This document shows, one piece after another, positions 49,563 through 58,978 of a stretch of DNA of 64,000 bases. Origin of the DNA: Betaproteobacteria bacterium RIFCSPLOWO2_12_FULL_62_58 (GTDB taxonomy: Bacteria > Pseudomonadota > Gammaproteobacteria > Burkholderiales > SG8-41); the NCBI GenBank assembly GCA_001772005.1, contig MERI01000027.1, positions 62,001 through 126,000 of the forward strand. The letters are read 5' to 3'. The notes under the pieces are model-generated. The model was not told where the DNA came from. It saw only the letters and a program-made list of their open reading frames with translations, and searched no databases. Both the position numbers and the translations under genes were made by a program. How positions within the stretch are numbered: the first letter of the stretch is position 1; each line of letters starts with the position of its first letter.

Positions 49563-50643
49563 GGGCGGACTGCTTGCCCAGGACTTCATTGAGCGCATCC
49601 GCCGGCACGTTGTCGGCGACAAAGGCGTCGCCGAGTCGTTTGAGCAGCACAAAGCGAATCCTGCCGCCTTCGACCTTCTTGTCGTGGCCCATGAGTGCCC
49701 GGTAACGCTCAATGCCGAATTCGGGAGCGGCGACGGGCAGCCCCGCGCGCGAGAGAGTGTCAATGACACGCGTGACGTCATGACGTGCCAGCAGCCCCAT
49801 GCGCTGCGACAGCTTGGCCGCAAGCACCATGCCGGCGGAGACCGCTTCACCGTGCAACCAGTTGCCAAAGCCCAGCCCGGCCTCGATCGCGTGGCCAAAG
49901 GTGTGCCCATAGTTGAGCAAAGCGCGGATCCCTGTTTCGCGTTCGTCGGCGGCGACGATATCAGCCTTGTTGCTGCATGAGCGCTCGATAGCATAAGCGA
50001 GCGCTTCGGGCTCCCGCGCCACCAGTCTGTTCATGTTCTTCTCCAGCCAGTCGAAGAACTTCGCATCACGAATCAGTCCGTACTTGATGACCTCGGCGAG
50101 GCCCGCCGCAAGTTCGCGGTCGGGCAGCGTGGCGAGCGTATCGGTGTCGGAAATGACGGCCAGCGGCTGATAGAACGCGCCGATCATGTTCTTGCCAAGC
50201 GGATGGTTGATCGCGGTCTTGCCCCCCACCGCCGAGTCGACTTGGGCGAGCAAGGTGGTGGGAATCTGTACGAAAGGCACCCCGCGCTGGTAGACGGCCG
50301 CGGCGAAGCCCGCGAGGTCGCCGATCACCCCCCCTCCCAAAGCGAGCAGCGTGGTCCTGCGCTCGCAGCGGTTTTCAATCAGGGCATCGAAGATCTTGTT
50401 CAATGTTTCCCAGTTCTTGTGCGCTTCGCCGTCCGGGAGCAAAACGGTCATCACGCCGACGCCGCGGGCTTCGAGCGCCCGGCTCAGAGGCTCCAGATAG
50501 AGTGGCGCGAGCGTCGTATTGGTGATGATCGCGACCTTGTTCTGCGGCAACCTGGCAGCGATCAATTCAGCGCGCGATAGCAGCCCCGCCCCGATGTGGA
50601 TCGGGTAGCTGCGGTCCGCGAGGGCGACGGTCAAGGTTTGCAT
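49555..50643 (-). CDS. aroB: 3-dehydroquinate synthase
   Basis: AroB converts DAHP to 3-dehydroquinate, the second shikimate step. The 362-residue protein has the NAD-binding [10 protein letters not shown] and [22 protein letters not shown]. Metal and substrate segments follow: [27 protein letters not shown], then [14 protein letters not shown] and [11 protein letters not shown]. The frame is open further upstream, but [18 protein letters not shown] at 50643 is the usual start and lies 22 nt after aroK. aroK-aroB-dgt form one operon, with dgt overlapping aroB. Confidence 0.97.
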   Translation of the reverse strand: MQTLTVALADRSYPIHIGAGLLSRAELIAARLPQNKVAIITNTTLAPLYLEPLSRALEARGVGVMTVLLPDGEAHKNWETLNKIFDALIENRCERRTTLLALGGGVIGDLAGFAAAVYQRGVPFVQIPTTLLAQVDSAVGGKTAINHPLGKNMIGAFYQPLAVISDTDTLATLPDRELAAGLAEVIKYGLIRDAKFFDWLEKNMNRLVAREPEALAYAIERSCSNKADIVAADERETGIRALLNYGHTFGHAIEAGLGFGNWLHGEAVSAGMVLAAKLSQRMGLLARHDVTRVIDTLSRAGLPVAAPEFGIERYRALMGHDKKVEGGRIRFVLLKRLGDAFVADNVPADALNEVLGKQSARV

Positions 50644-50665
50644 CGACGGTCCGATCACGATACGT

Positions 50666-51259
50666 TCAGTTCGTGCTGAGCGCACTATCGGCCGTGCCTG
50701 AACCGCGCCTAAACTGCGCCAGCCGCTGTTCGAGTTTGTGCGCGAGGCTGCCCACACTCTGACTGCCGGTGTCGATGATCACATCGGCGATCTCGCGGTA
50801 AAGCGGGTCACGCTGGGCAAATAGTTCCTGCAATTTCTTCAACGGGTCGTCCGTCTGCAGCAGCGGACGATTCTTGTCGTGGTGCGTGCGCTGCCATAAA
50901 TCGGGCGCCGTCGCACGCAGGTAGATCACCGTGCCGTGCTCGGCGAGGAGCCTGCGGTTTTGTTCGGAGAGGACCGCGCCGCCGCCGGTCGCAACGACGA
51001 TATTCGTGCGCCGTACCAACTCAGCAAGCAACTTGGCTTCGCGCGCCCGAAAGCCAGCCTCACCCTCAATCTCGAAGATCACCGGAATCTTGACACCCGT
51101 GGCGCGCTCGATTTCCTGGTCCGTGTCGTAAAACGTCTTGTGCAGGCGCTTCGCGAGCGCCCGGCCGACCGAGGTCTTGCCCGCGCCCATCAGGCCGACC
51201 AGGAATATGTTCTCCGGCAAGCCGTCCCGCTGTGGGAGGCTGTCGATACGCGCATCCAT
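50666..51259 (-). CDS. aroK: shikimate kinase
   Basis: AroK phosphorylates shikimate at O3. The 197-residue protein has Walker [10 protein letters not shown] (22-30), the DTD shikimate/Mg2+ motif in FYDTDQEIE, a conserved FR ([12 protein letters not shown]), GGGAV in [10 protein letters not shown], and the lid Arg in DKNRPLLQ. The N-terminal extension of about 15 residues is longer than in E. coli. It lies downstream of the pilMNOPQ terminator, so it probably has its own promoter or depends on read-through. Confidence 0.96.
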   Translation of the reverse strand: MDARIDSLPQRDGLPENIFLVGLMGAGKTSVGRALAKRLHKTFYDTDQEIERATGVKIPVIFEIEGEAGFRAREAKLLAELVRRTNIVVATGGGAVLSEQNRRLLAEHGTVIYLRATAPDLWQRTHHDKNRPLLQTDDPLKKLQELFAQRDPLYREIADVIIDTGSQSVGSLAHKLEQRLAQFRRGSGTADSALSTN

Positions 51260-51330
51260 GTGGCGATTCTAACGGAATCACCGCACTTGGCATAACGGTG
51301 GGTTGGCAGGGCTTAGCCGATTTCGCAATA

Positions 51331-51356
51331 AAAAAGGCGGCATGCGCCGCCTTTTT
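51331..51356 (-). terminator. intrinsic terminator after pilQ
   Basis: AAAAAGGCGGC (51331-51341) and GCCGCCTTTTT (51346-51356) form an 11-bp perfect stem with loop ATGC. Both strands end in a T run, so it can stop transcription in both directions. It lies 20 bp downstream of the pilQ stop and before aroK. Confidence 0.9.
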
Positions 51357-51375
51357 CTGGAGAGGTCGGGCCTTT

Positions 51376-53511
51376 TCAGCGCACCGTCAGCGTTTCCTTG
51401 AGGATCTTGGGCGTGATGAAGATCAGCAATTCGCGCCGTTCGTCCGACTTAATGTTGTTCTTGAACAGGAACCCGACATACGGCAGATCGCCGAGCACCG
51501 GGACCTTGTTCGTCGTGGATCGTTCTTCCTGGCTGTAGATGCCGCCGATCACCACCGTGCCGCCGTTTTCAACCAGCACTTCGGTCGTAATCTGTTTGGT
51601 GTCAATCGAGGGGCCGCCAGCCGTCACCTGTCCAACGCTGTCTTTGTTGACCTTGAGGGCCATGATGACGTTGTCGTCGGGCGTAATCTGCGGCTTGACC
51701 TTGAGCGAGAGCGTCGCTTTCTTGAACTGGACGGCGGTCGCGCCGCTCGAAGTCGCCTGCTGATAGGGAATCTCGGTGCCCTGCTCGATCGTGGCCTCGA
51801 CCTTGTCGGCAGTGATTACCCGCGGACTGGAGACGATCTTGCCTTTGCCGTCAGCCTGCAGAGCGGAGAGTTCCAGGTTAAGAAACCTAGTTGCATTGGT
51901 ATTGAACAGAATCATCGAAAACACCCCGGCAGCCGCACCGCTAATATTTCCGGCAGGCAGGTTCACGTTCGTAAAATCATTCTGGGTTGGGTCGGTACTG
52001 AGCTGTCCGGTATGAAATTGCGTGTCGTTCGAACTGGCCCCCGGCAGAATGCGCACCCCGCTATTTTGGCTCGGCAGGCCCCACCCTTGGCTGCGGTCAT
52101 GATACCCGAGCCGGACCCCCAGGTTACGGCTGAAGGTGTCCGACGCCTCGACAATACGCGACTCGATCATCACCTGGCGTACCGGCACATCGATCTGGCG
52201 TATGAGTTTCCTCACTTCTTCGAGGCGCGTTGGCGTGTCCTGCACGAATACAGTGTTGGTGCGCGCATCGACGACCGCGCTGCCGCGTTTGGACAACAGG
52301 CGGTTAGTCCCGGTGCTCAGGAACGCCTGGACGTCAGGGGCTTTCTGGTAATTCAGCTGAAAGCTCTCAGTGTGGGTCGGCTCCAGCTCCGCGATCTGCT
52401 GCCGGGCTTCGAGCGCCAGCTTCTCTTTGGTTGCCAGTTCGTCACGCGGCGCGATCCACACCACGTTGCCGGACTTGCGCATGTCGAGACCCTTGCTCTG
52501 CAGGATGATATCGAGCGCCTGGTCCCACGGAACGTCCTTGAGACGCAGCGTCAGGTTACCGGTCACCGTGTCGCTGGTGATGATGTTAAGCCCCGTGAAA
52601 TCCGCGAGCACCTGCAGCACCGCACGTACTTCCACGTTCTGGAAGTTGAGCGAAAGCTTTTCGCCCTGGTAGCCCGGACGGCTGCCCTGCACCAGTTTGT
52701 TGGGGTCTTCGACGATCTGCTTCACCTCGATGATGAAGCGGTTGTCGGTCTGAAAGGCGGAATGCTCCCAATTGCCGCGCGGCGTGATCACCAGCCGTGC
52801 ATTGCCGCCTTGGGTCATGGCGTCTACGGTCTGTACCGGTGTGCCGAAGTCGGTCACGTCGAGCCGTCGCTCGAGGTTTTTCGGCAGGGCGGCGTTGAGG
52901 AAATCGACGATAATGGACCGGCCCTGCTGCCGGATATCGATACCGACCGCGTTGTCTGAGAGATCAACTACAATGCGCCCTTCGCCACTGCCGCCGCGGC
53001 GGAAATCCACGTCGCGCACGCTGTGCTTCTGGTCGCCGGGGCGCGCGTCAGAGAAATGCTGGGTCATGCCGGTGGCCGCGGTAGTCGCCGCCCCCGTGTC
53101 CTGCAGCGTGATCAGCACCGATTTGCCGTCGATCTGGGTGTCATAACTGAGGTTTTTGGTGAGCTCCATCACCATGCGGGTGCGTCCGCCGGCTTGCACT
53201 ACGTTGATGCGGCGCAGGTCGCCGCCACCGACTTCCTGCACGCTGCGTCCCAGTGCGTTGGTCGTGTTCGGGAAATCGAACGCGATGCGCGGCGGATTAT
53301 TGACCGTAAACCCGGCGGGCGGATTCGCGGGCGCCTCCTTAAGCGTCACCTTGACAATAATCTTGCCAGCCTGCTGCGGGGAGACGCTGACAGCCTCGAT
53401 GCTGTTGGCCTGCGCCCATGCCGAGACACTCGCCGCGGCCATGATCAACGCCAGAACCGCGCGCCAGGCACGCGACATCACGCGGGACATCAGTTCAGGG
53501 GAAAGTTTCAT
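51376..53511 (-). CDS. pilQ: type IV pilus secretin PilQ
   Basis: PilQ forms the outer-membrane ring through which the pilus passes. The 711-residue protein has a signal peptide (VLALIMAAASVSAWAQA) and two AMIN domains (starting near 45 and 165) that bind peptidoglycan. An STN/secretin N0 domain (VEVRAVLQVLADFTGLNIITSDTVTGNLTLRL) comes next, then an N1 domain, and the C-terminal secretin barrel with VPVLGDLPYVGFLFKNN and LLIFITPKIL. Its ATG overlaps the pilP stop by four bases. It is the last gene of pilMNOPQ. Confidence 0.97.
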   Translation of the reverse strand: MKLSPELMSRVMSRAWRAVLALIMAAASVSAWAQANSIEAVSVSPQQAGKIIVKVTLKEAPANPPAGFTVNNPPRIAFDFPNTTNALGRSVQEVGGGDLRRINVVQAGGRTRMVMELTKNLSYDTQIDGKSVLITLQDTGAATTAATGMTQHFSDARPGDQKHSVRDVDFRRGGSGEGRIVVDLSDNAVGIDIRQQGRSIIVDFLNAALPKNLERRLDVTDFGTPVQTVDAMTQGGNARLVITPRGNWEHSAFQTDNRFIIEVKQIVEDPNKLVQGSRPGYQGEKLSLNFQNVEVRAVLQVLADFTGLNIITSDTVTGNLTLRLKDVPWDQALDIILQSKGLDMRKSGNVVWIAPRDELATKEKLALEARQQIAELEPTHTESFQLNYQKAPDVQAFLSTGTNRLLSKRGSAVVDARTNTVFVQDTPTRLEEVRKLIRQIDVPVRQVMIESRIVEASDTFSRNLGVRLGYHDRSQGWGLPSQNSGVRILPGASSNDTQFHTGQLSTDPTQNDFTNVNLPAGNISGAAAGVFSMILFNTNATRFLNLELSALQADGKGKIVSSPRVITADKVEATIEQGTEIPYQQATSSGATAVQFKKATLSLKVKPQITPDDNVIMALKVNKDSVGQVTAGGPSIDTKQITTEVLVENGGTVVIGGIYSQEERSTTNKVPVLGDLPYVGFLFKNNIKSDERRELLIFITPKILKETLTVR

Positions 53512-54038
53512 TTTCTGGCCTCCTGTTCATCCAGCTGCAGCGCCTGCTCCTTTTCTTCCCAGGTGCCGCTACTGTCCTGAACAATTTCTTTGAGCATTAT
53601 AGTGGTTTCCGTAATGGCGATAACGCGCCCGAAGTTCTGCCCCAGGTAATTGCCGGCTCTCACTCGGAACAGGTTGTTGTCCGGAGATTTCACGAGCGCA
53701 TGCATGACCTTTTTCTGCTGCAACGTGCCGACCATCTTCAGGTTCTCGAGCGGATACGCCTCGAGCGCTTCTTTGCGCCGGTTGAAATCGGGCTGAATGC
53801 CTCCCGCGCCGGCCGCCGTTTTGGGCGGTTCGATCTTCCGCGGCTTGAACGGATCAATCAAGTTGAAGGCGTCATAGGTAAACGGCTCGTAGGGCTTGAC
53901 TTCCGGCAAGGGCGGAACGCGGCCGGAGGGCAATTTGTCGGAATCCTTGACGAATTTCTTAACCTCGTCCAAATGCCGCTCGCCGCACCCTGCAAGCGCG
54001 AGGCAACCGAGCAAAATAATGAATTTAGCGCGCATCAT
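53508..54038 (-). CDS. pilP: type IV pilus assembly lipoprotein PilP
   Basis: PilP is an inner-membrane lipoprotein that connects PilNO to the PilQ ring. The 176-residue precursor has a lipobox LAGC (modified Cys18), an extended Pro-rich linker with YDAFNLIDPFKPRKI that wraps PilNO, and a C-terminal beta domain (YPLENLKMVGTL, LVKSPDNNLFRVRAGNYLGQNFGRV). Start and stop overlap the neighbouring genes by four bases, indicating coupled translation. Confidence 0.96.
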   Translation of the reverse strand: MMRAKFIILLGCLALAGCGERHLDEVKKFVKDSDKLPSGRVPPLPEVKPYEPFTYDAFNLIDPFKPRKIEPPKTAAGAGGIQPDFNRRKEALEAYPLENLKMVGTLQQKKVMHALVKSPDNNLFRVRAGNYLGQNFGRVIAITETTIMLKEIVQDSSGTWEEKEQALQLDEQEARK

Positions 54039-54670
54039 TTTTTCGCCGCGGCGGGCCTGCTTTTGGCTGCCGCCGCTTTTCGCTGTTGAGCAATTTCCGC
54101 TTCATCCAGATAGCGGAAGGTCTTGGCCGTGGCATCCATCACCAACCCATCCTTAACGGAACTGAGCGCGATGTCGTTCAGCGTCACGATGCGTGACAGC
54201 TTGCCGATGTCGCTCGCGAAGGCGCCAATGTCGTGGTAATTGCCCGTGATCTTGATGGTGATCGGCAACTCGGCATAGAAATCCCTCGCCGATTCTGCGC
54301 CTGGTCTGAACAACTCGAATTGCAGCCCGCGGCCGAGACCGGCCTGGTTGATATCGGTCAGAAGGGCGTCCATCTCCGACTTGCTGGGCAGTTGCTTGAG
54401 CAGTGCGCCAAACTGCTTCTCGATGTCGTCGAGCTGTTTGCGGTAGGCCGGCAGATCTATAGCCACCTTTTTCTTGTCAAGGAAGGCGGTGCGCAGCCGC
54501 TCTTCCTTCTGTTTCTCGACGTCGATCTGCTCGATCTGGTTTTGCCAGTCAAACCAGTAGCTTGCAAATACGATCAGCAGCAACACGATCAGCAACACAC
54601 TGAGTTTCGGCAGAATCGGCCACGAGCCGATCTTCTTGGGATCCAGGCGTTTCAGTTCGTCAAGCGTCAT
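54035..54670 (-). CDS. pilO: type IV pilus inner-membrane protein PilO
   Basis: PilO pairs with PilN in the inner-membrane alignment complex. The 211-residue protein has a short cytoplasmic N-terminus (LKRLDPKKIGSWP), one transmembrane helix (LSVLLIVLLLIVFASYWF), and a coiled coil to about residue 110. A periplasmic ferredoxin-like domain (FAELPITIKITGNYHDIGAFASDIGKLSRIVTL type) and an Ala/Lys-rich tail follow. Four-base overlaps link it to pilN and pilP. Confidence 0.96.
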   Translation of the reverse strand: MTLDELKRLDPKKIGSWPILPKLSVLLIVLLLIVFASYWFDWQNQIEQIDVEKQKEERLRTAFLDKKKVAIDLPAYRKQLDDIEKQFGALLKQLPSKSEMDALLTDINQAGLGRGLQFELFRPGAESARDFYAELPITIKITGNYHDIGAFASDIGKLSRIVTLNDIALSSVKDGLVMDATAKTFRYLDEAEIAQQRKAAAAKSRPAAAKK

Positions 54671-55269
54671 GTCTTGCCTCCCGCCGCCACCGGTTTGGGC
54701 GCCGGCTTCTTGGCGGCTGCCGCGGTCGCGACGCGCGTGATGTTGACGTTGAGCGTGAATTCATTGGTCCGCGTTGCGCCCTGCTGTACGGCTTTGATTT
54801 CGATCAGGCCGGGCCCTTCAAGATGGGGCGACGACTCGAGGTTGCGCATCAGTGTCGATACGCGCGCCTGCGATTGCGTGTAGCCGTTGATCGTCACCTT
54901 GTTGCCGGTTTGCTTGATCGCTTTCAGGTAGATGCCATCGGGCAGCTGTCGCACCAGCTGGTCGAGCAGTTGCACGACTTCGGAGCGATTGCCCTGCAAT
55001 GTCTCGACCACCTGCTTGCGGGCGAGCAACGCAGCGGTCTGCTCTTTCAGTTTGTTGATTTCCTCGATCTGCTTGTCGAGCTTTACGATCTCTGCCTCAA
55101 GATACTTGTTGCGGCTGTTCTGGGTATCGAGTCCGTTCGCGAGATAGGTATGCACCAGGAACCAGACGCCAATGCCGATGGCGGCGACACCGCCGAGCAT
55201 GATGAAGAATTGCTGTTGCTGCTGTTTGCGCCGGATCTCGCGGTGTGGCAGCAGGTTGACGCGAATCAT
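54667..55269 (-). CDS. pilN: type IV pilus inner-membrane protein PilN
   Basis: PilN couples cytoplasmic PilM to PilO. The 200-residue protein starts MIRVNLLPHRE, the conserved peptide that fits the PilM groove. A transmembrane helix (FIMLGGVAAIGIGVWFLVHTYL), a coiled coil and a ferredoxin-like periplasmic domain follow. The C-terminal Ala/Lys/Pro tail is low complexity. Its start overlaps the pilM stop by four bases. Confidence 0.96.
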   Translation of the reverse strand: MIRVNLLPHREIRRKQQQQQFFIMLGGVAAIGIGVWFLVHTYLANGLDTQNSRNKYLEAEIVKLDKQIEEINKLKEQTAALLARKQVVETLQGNRSEVVQLLDQLVRQLPDGIYLKAIKQTGNKVTINGYTQSQARVSTLMRNLESSPHLEGPGLIEIKAVQQGATRTNEFTLNVNITRVATAAAAKKPAPKPVAAGGKT

Positions 55270-56372
55270 GGATCAAACCTCCGCATGGCGAGGCCGCACG
55301 CCACCATCAGCGAGGGCGCATCCTGCGTCAGGCTCTTGGGCTTGATTCTTGATGACAGCGCCATGTTCGCGAAGGGATTGGCGATCACAGTGTTGACTTG
55401 AGTACGCTTGGTCACGGCCGCGTCGATGCCCGGGATCGCGGCACAGCCACCCGACAGCACGATGTGATTGACCTGGTTGAACTGCGTCGAAGTAAAAAAG
55501 AACTGGAGGGCGCGCGCGACTTCCAGCCCGAGCATGTCCATGAACGGCTGCAACACCTCGGATTCGTAATTTTCCGGCAATCCGCCCGCGCGCTTTGCCG
55601 CTTCCGCTTCCTCGGGGGACAGTCCGAACCGATTCTGGATTTCCTGCGTGAGCTGGGTGCCGCCGAAGGGCTGCTCGCGCATGTATATCGACTGGCCGTT
55701 GCGCAGCACGTTGACGTTCATCATGGTGGCGCCGACATCCACGATCGCGATGTTCTGGTCCTTGCCCTTGTCGGGAAACTGGCTTGCAATCAGCTCGAAC
55801 GCGGCCTGACTGGCGAAAATGTCGACGTCCATCACCACCGCCTTCAAGCCGGCGACTTCGGCGGCAGCGATCCGGTCCTCGATCTTTTCCTTGCGCGAGG
55901 CGGCGATTAGCACCTCGACATCTTCCGGATTGTTGGGCGCGGAACCCAGCACCTGGAAGTCGAGGTTGACCTCATCGAGCGCAAACGGGATATACTGGTT
56001 CGCTTCAGTCTCCACCTGCAGTTCAAGATCTTCCTCGGGCTGGCCCGCCGGCACGAGGATCTTCTTGCTGATGACGGCGGCGTTGGGCAGCGCCAGGGCG
56101 AGATTCTTGATATTGCTGCCAAGGCGCTTGTGGCAGCGCGTTAACGCCTCACTCACGGCATCAAGGTTATTGATGTTGCCGTCGACCACCGAGTCTTTGG
56201 GCAAGGGCTCCACTGCGTAGCGCTCGACGCGGTACATGCCTTTGCCGGCCGCGGCGATCTCGACCATCTTGATCGAGGACGAACTGATGTCAGCACCGAT
56301 CAGCGGCGGCGTCCTCGGCTTGAAAAGCCCCTCAAGCGCTTCCAAGTTAAAGCTGAATTTTCCTTTGAGCAT
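55266..56372 (-). CDS. pilM: type IV pilus assembly ATPase-like protein PilM
   Basis: PilM is an actin/FtsA-like cytoplasmic protein that binds PilN. The 368-residue protein has actin-fold phosphate motifs (LIGADISSSSIKMVEI near residue 25, IAIVDVGATMMNVNV near 205) and VLSGGCAAIPGID near the end. It is the first gene of pilMNOPQ. The operon is divergent from mrcA, the common proteobacterial order, across a 280-bp spacer. Confidence 0.96.
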   Translation of the reverse strand: MLKGKFSFNLEALEGLFKPRTPPLIGADISSSSIKMVEIAAAGKGMYRVERYAVEPLPKDSVVDGNINNLDAVSEALTRCHKRLGSNIKNLALALPNAAVISKKILVPAGQPEEDLELQVETEANQYIPFALDEVNLDFQVLGSAPNNPEDVEVLIAASRKEKIEDRIAAAEVAGLKAVVMDVDIFASQAAFELIASQFPDKGKDQNIAIVDVGATMMNVNVLRNGQSIYMREQPFGGTQLTQEIQNRFGLSPEEAEAAKRAGGLPENYESEVLQPFMDMLGLEVARALQFFFTSTQFNQVNHIVLSGGCAAIPGIDAAVTKRTQVNTVIANPFANMALSSRIKPKSLTQDAPSLMVACGLAMRRFDP

Positions 56373-56408
56373 AGGTTTATAGGGCAGGATACCTATAGTT
56401 TACTTTAA

Positions 56409-56437
56409 ATGCTAGCAACAACTCCTCTACGTGTAAA
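56409..56437 (-). promoter_or_regulatory. predicted sigma-70 promoter of pilMNOPQ
   Basis: On the minus strand TTTACA (56432-56437), 17 bp and TAGCAT (56409-56414) lie 37 bp upstream of the pilM start. Match is moderate: 5 of 6 and 4 of 6. Confidence 0.4.
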
Positions 56438-56451
56438 GCGTTTTGTTTTCG

Positions 56452-56509
56452 TTCCGCTCGCGCCGTAGAGCCCCTATAATTGCGGCCTGCTTACTCTAAG
56501 TGCGGCCTG
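56452..56509 (+). promoter_or_regulatory. possible mrcA promoter with paired TGCGGCCTG repeats
   Basis: A perfect -10 TATAAT (56475-56480) has only a weak -35 (TTCCGC, 56452-56457). Right after it TGCGGCCTG occurs twice, at 56481-56489 and 56501-56509, exactly 20 bp apart, that is on one face of the helix. If the promoter is used, the leader would be about 165 nt. Confidence 0.35.
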
Positions 56510-56652
56510 TTAACAACTGTAGTCTACTTAATATAACCCACACTGCATGAATTTGGCACTCTATGCAATGCTCTATTGCTGAAAAATGATCCCAAGTGTG
56601 GCAGATTTGTAGATTTCAATTCATCTCTTTACGCTTGCACCACTAAATATCC

Positions 56653-58968
56653 ATGCGCTGGTGGTCATTTCCTCTATTACTTGTGGTTTCCGTTACATTG
56701 GCCGGATTGATGCTGGTTGTCTTTGCGGCGATTGTCATTTATCCCACACTGCCATCGCTCGAAGTCCTTACCGACTATCAGCCAAAAATCCCGCTGCGTG
56801 TCTATAGTTTGGAAGGCCAGCTGATCGGGGAATTCGGCGAGGAGCGACGCGCAGTGGTGGCGATTGACGATGTGCCCAAGCCGATGATAGCCGCGATCCT
56901 CGCGGCGGAAGACGAGCGGTTCTATCAGCACAGCGGCGTTGACTACATGGGTGTCGCGCGCGCGGCCCTGTCCAATTTTGTCTCCGGTGGCGTGCGTCAG
57001 GGCGCGAGCACCATCACCATGCAGGTTGCGCGCAACTTTTTTCTGTCCAAGGAAAAGACGCTGACCCGCAAATTCAATGAAATGCTGCTCGCGTTCAAGA
57101 TCGAGCACAACCTGCCCAAGGATCAGATTCTGCAGCTTTACATCAACCAGATCTATCTCGGCCAGCGCGCCTATGGCTTCGCTGCCGCTGCGCAGATCTA
57201 CTTCGGCAAGCCGCTTAATCAGTTGACACTGGCTGAACACGCGATGCTGGCGGGTCTGCCCAAGGCGCCTTCGCGTTTCAACCCGATTGCCAACCCCAAG
57301 CGCGCCAAGCTGAGGCAACAGTATGTGCTGCGGCGCATGCGCGAATTGGGAATGATCACGGACGCCCAGTATGCTGAAGCCGACAAGCAGGCGTTGGTGG
57401 TGAAGAAGGACATCAACGAATTCGCGGTGAAGGCTGAACATTTCGCCGAAATAGTGCGCCAGGCCATGTATGAACGCTACCGGGAGGACACTTATACGAA
57501 AGGATTCCGGGTGCACACCACACTATCTACCCGGCATCAGGAAGCGGCCTACGTCGCGTTACGCCGTGGCGCGCAGGAATATGACCGCCGTCACGGTTAT
57601 CGCGGTCCGGAAGACTTGGTCGATTTGCCGGCCAAGCCCACCGATGAAATGCTCGAAGACGCCTTGCAGGAAACGACCGACAGCGATGACATTTATGCCG
57701 CTGTGGTGATCGAGGCGGGCCCCAAGCGGGTCAAGGTATATCGCAAGGGCGGCGAGATGGTGGAAATCGGCGATGACGGGTTGAAGTTCGTGAGCCGCAT
57801 GCTGGGAGACACGGCAAGTCCCAACCTGCGCATCCGGCGCGGCGCTATTGTCCGGGTGCAGAGGGACGACAAGGGCCGCTGGCAGATCACACAATTGCCG
57901 GCCGTGGAATCCTCGCTGGTCGCCGTTGACCCGCGCACCGGCGCGATCCGCGCGCTGGTCGGCGGTTTCGATTTCGCCCGCAACCAATATAACCACGTTA
58001 CCCAGGCGCTGCGTCAGCCCGGATCGAGTTTCAAACCGTTCATCTATTCGGCGGCTCTCGAGAAAGGATTTACCCCGGCGACCATAATCAATGACGCACC
58101 GCTCACCTTTACCGCGACGCAGACCGGATCGGAGCCGTGGGAGCCCAAAAACTACGACGGCAAGTTCGAAGGTCCCATGCGCATGCGCACGGGGCTGGTG
58201 AAGTCGAAAAACCTGGTGTCGGTGCGCATCCTGCAAGCGATCGGTCCGCAATACGCACAGGATTACATCACGCGCTTCGGTTTCGACCCCAAGCTCCACC
58301 CGCCTTATCTCACCATGGCGCTCGGCGCTGGCAACGTGACGCCGCTGCAAATGGTCGCCGCCTACTCGATTTTCGCGAACGGCGGCTATCGCGTCACGCC
58401 ATATTTCATCGAGCGCATTGTGGACGGCCGCGGCAATATGGTGACGGAGGTTCTCCCGCGGCCCGCCGGCGACGGCGCAGACCGCGTAATCGATGCGCGC
58501 AACGCGTATATCATGACCAGCATCATGCGCGACGTGGTGCGCACGGGCACCGCTGCGCGCGCGATGAAACTGGGCCGTAACGATCTCGCTGGCAAGACCG
58601 GCACCACCAACGATTTCATCGACGCCTGGTTCTGCGGCTTTAACGCCGGCCTGGTGGCCGTGGCCTGGATCGGTTTCGACACTCCGCAAACGCTGGGCCG
58701 CAACGAAACCGGTGGCAGAGTGGCGCTGCCGATCTGGATGGACTACATGGGGGTGGTGCTCAAGGGCGTGCCCGAGCAGCCGTTCGCGCCGCCGGATGGC
58801 GTGGTCGCGGTGCGCGTCAATCCGGACACGGGTCTGCGCGTGGCCGACGGGCAGCCGGGTATCGCGGATTTCTTCTATCATGAGTTCCTCCCGTCGGAAG
58901 ACGGCATTGCGAGCGGGGCGCTCGGCGGCGGCGCGCCGCCAGAAGAGGTCAGAAACCAGTTGTTCTAG
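56653..58968 (+). CDS. mrcA: penicillin-binding protein 1A (bifunctional class A PBP)
   Basis: PBP1A polymerises and crosslinks peptidoglycan. The 771-residue protein has an N-terminal transmembrane anchor and the GT51 glycosyltransferase with catalytic E86 (AAEDERFYQHSG), RQGASTITMQVARNFFL and LPKDQILQLYINQIYLG. An OB-like insert follows, then the transpeptidase with SSFK (S458-K461), SKN (518-520) and KTGTTND (648-654). All catalytic motifs are intact. It diverges from pilM, as in many Proteobacteria, and is followed 10 nt later by a conserved hypothetical gene. Confidence 0.97.
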   Translation: MRWWSFPLLLVVSVTLAGLMLVVFAAIVIYPTLPSLEVLTDYQPKIPLRVYSLEGQLIGEFGEERRAVVAIDDVPKPMIAAILAAEDERFYQHSGVDYMGVARAALSNFVSGGVRQGASTITMQVARNFFLSKEKTLTRKFNEMLLAFKIEHNLPKDQILQLYINQIYLGQRAYGFAAAAQIYFGKPLNQLTLAEHAMLAGLPKAPSRFNPIANPKRAKLRQQYVLRRMRELGMITDAQYAEADKQALVVKKDINEFAVKAEHFAEIVRQAMYERYREDTYTKGFRVHTTLSTRHQEAAYVALRRGAQEYDRRHGYRGPEDLVDLPAKPTDEMLEDALQETTDSDDIYAAVVIEAGPKRVKVYRKGGEMVEIGDDGLKFVSRMLGDTASPNLRIRRGAIVRVQRDDKGRWQITQLPAVESSLVAVDPRTGAIRALVGGFDFARNQYNHVTQALRQPGSSFKPFIYSAALEKGFTPATIINDAPLTFTATQTGSEPWEPKNYDGKFEGPMRMRTGLVKSKNLVSVRILQAIGPQYAQDYITRFGFDPKLHPPYLTMALGAGNVTPLQMVAAYSIFANGGYRVTPYFIERIVDGRGNMVTEVLPRPAGDGADRVIDARNAYIMTSIMRDVVRTGTAARAMKLGRNDLAGKTGTTNDFIDAWFCGFNAGLVAVAWIGFDTPQTLGRNETGGRVALPIWMDYMGVVLKGVPEQPFAPPDGVVAVRVNPDTGLRVADGQPGIADFFYHEFLPSEDGIASGALGGGAPPEEVRNQLF

Positions 58969-58978
58969 CAGGCGCCAC

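Noticed and set aside
49563..49994. N-terminal extension of dgt to 49994
   Set aside because: The extra 144 residues are the shifted-frame shadow of aroB and lack conservation; the GTG at 49562 gives the normal length and start.
50644..50757. N-terminal extension of aroB to 50757
   Set aside because: It would overlap aroK and adds non-homologous residues; MQTLTVAL at 50643 is the usual start.
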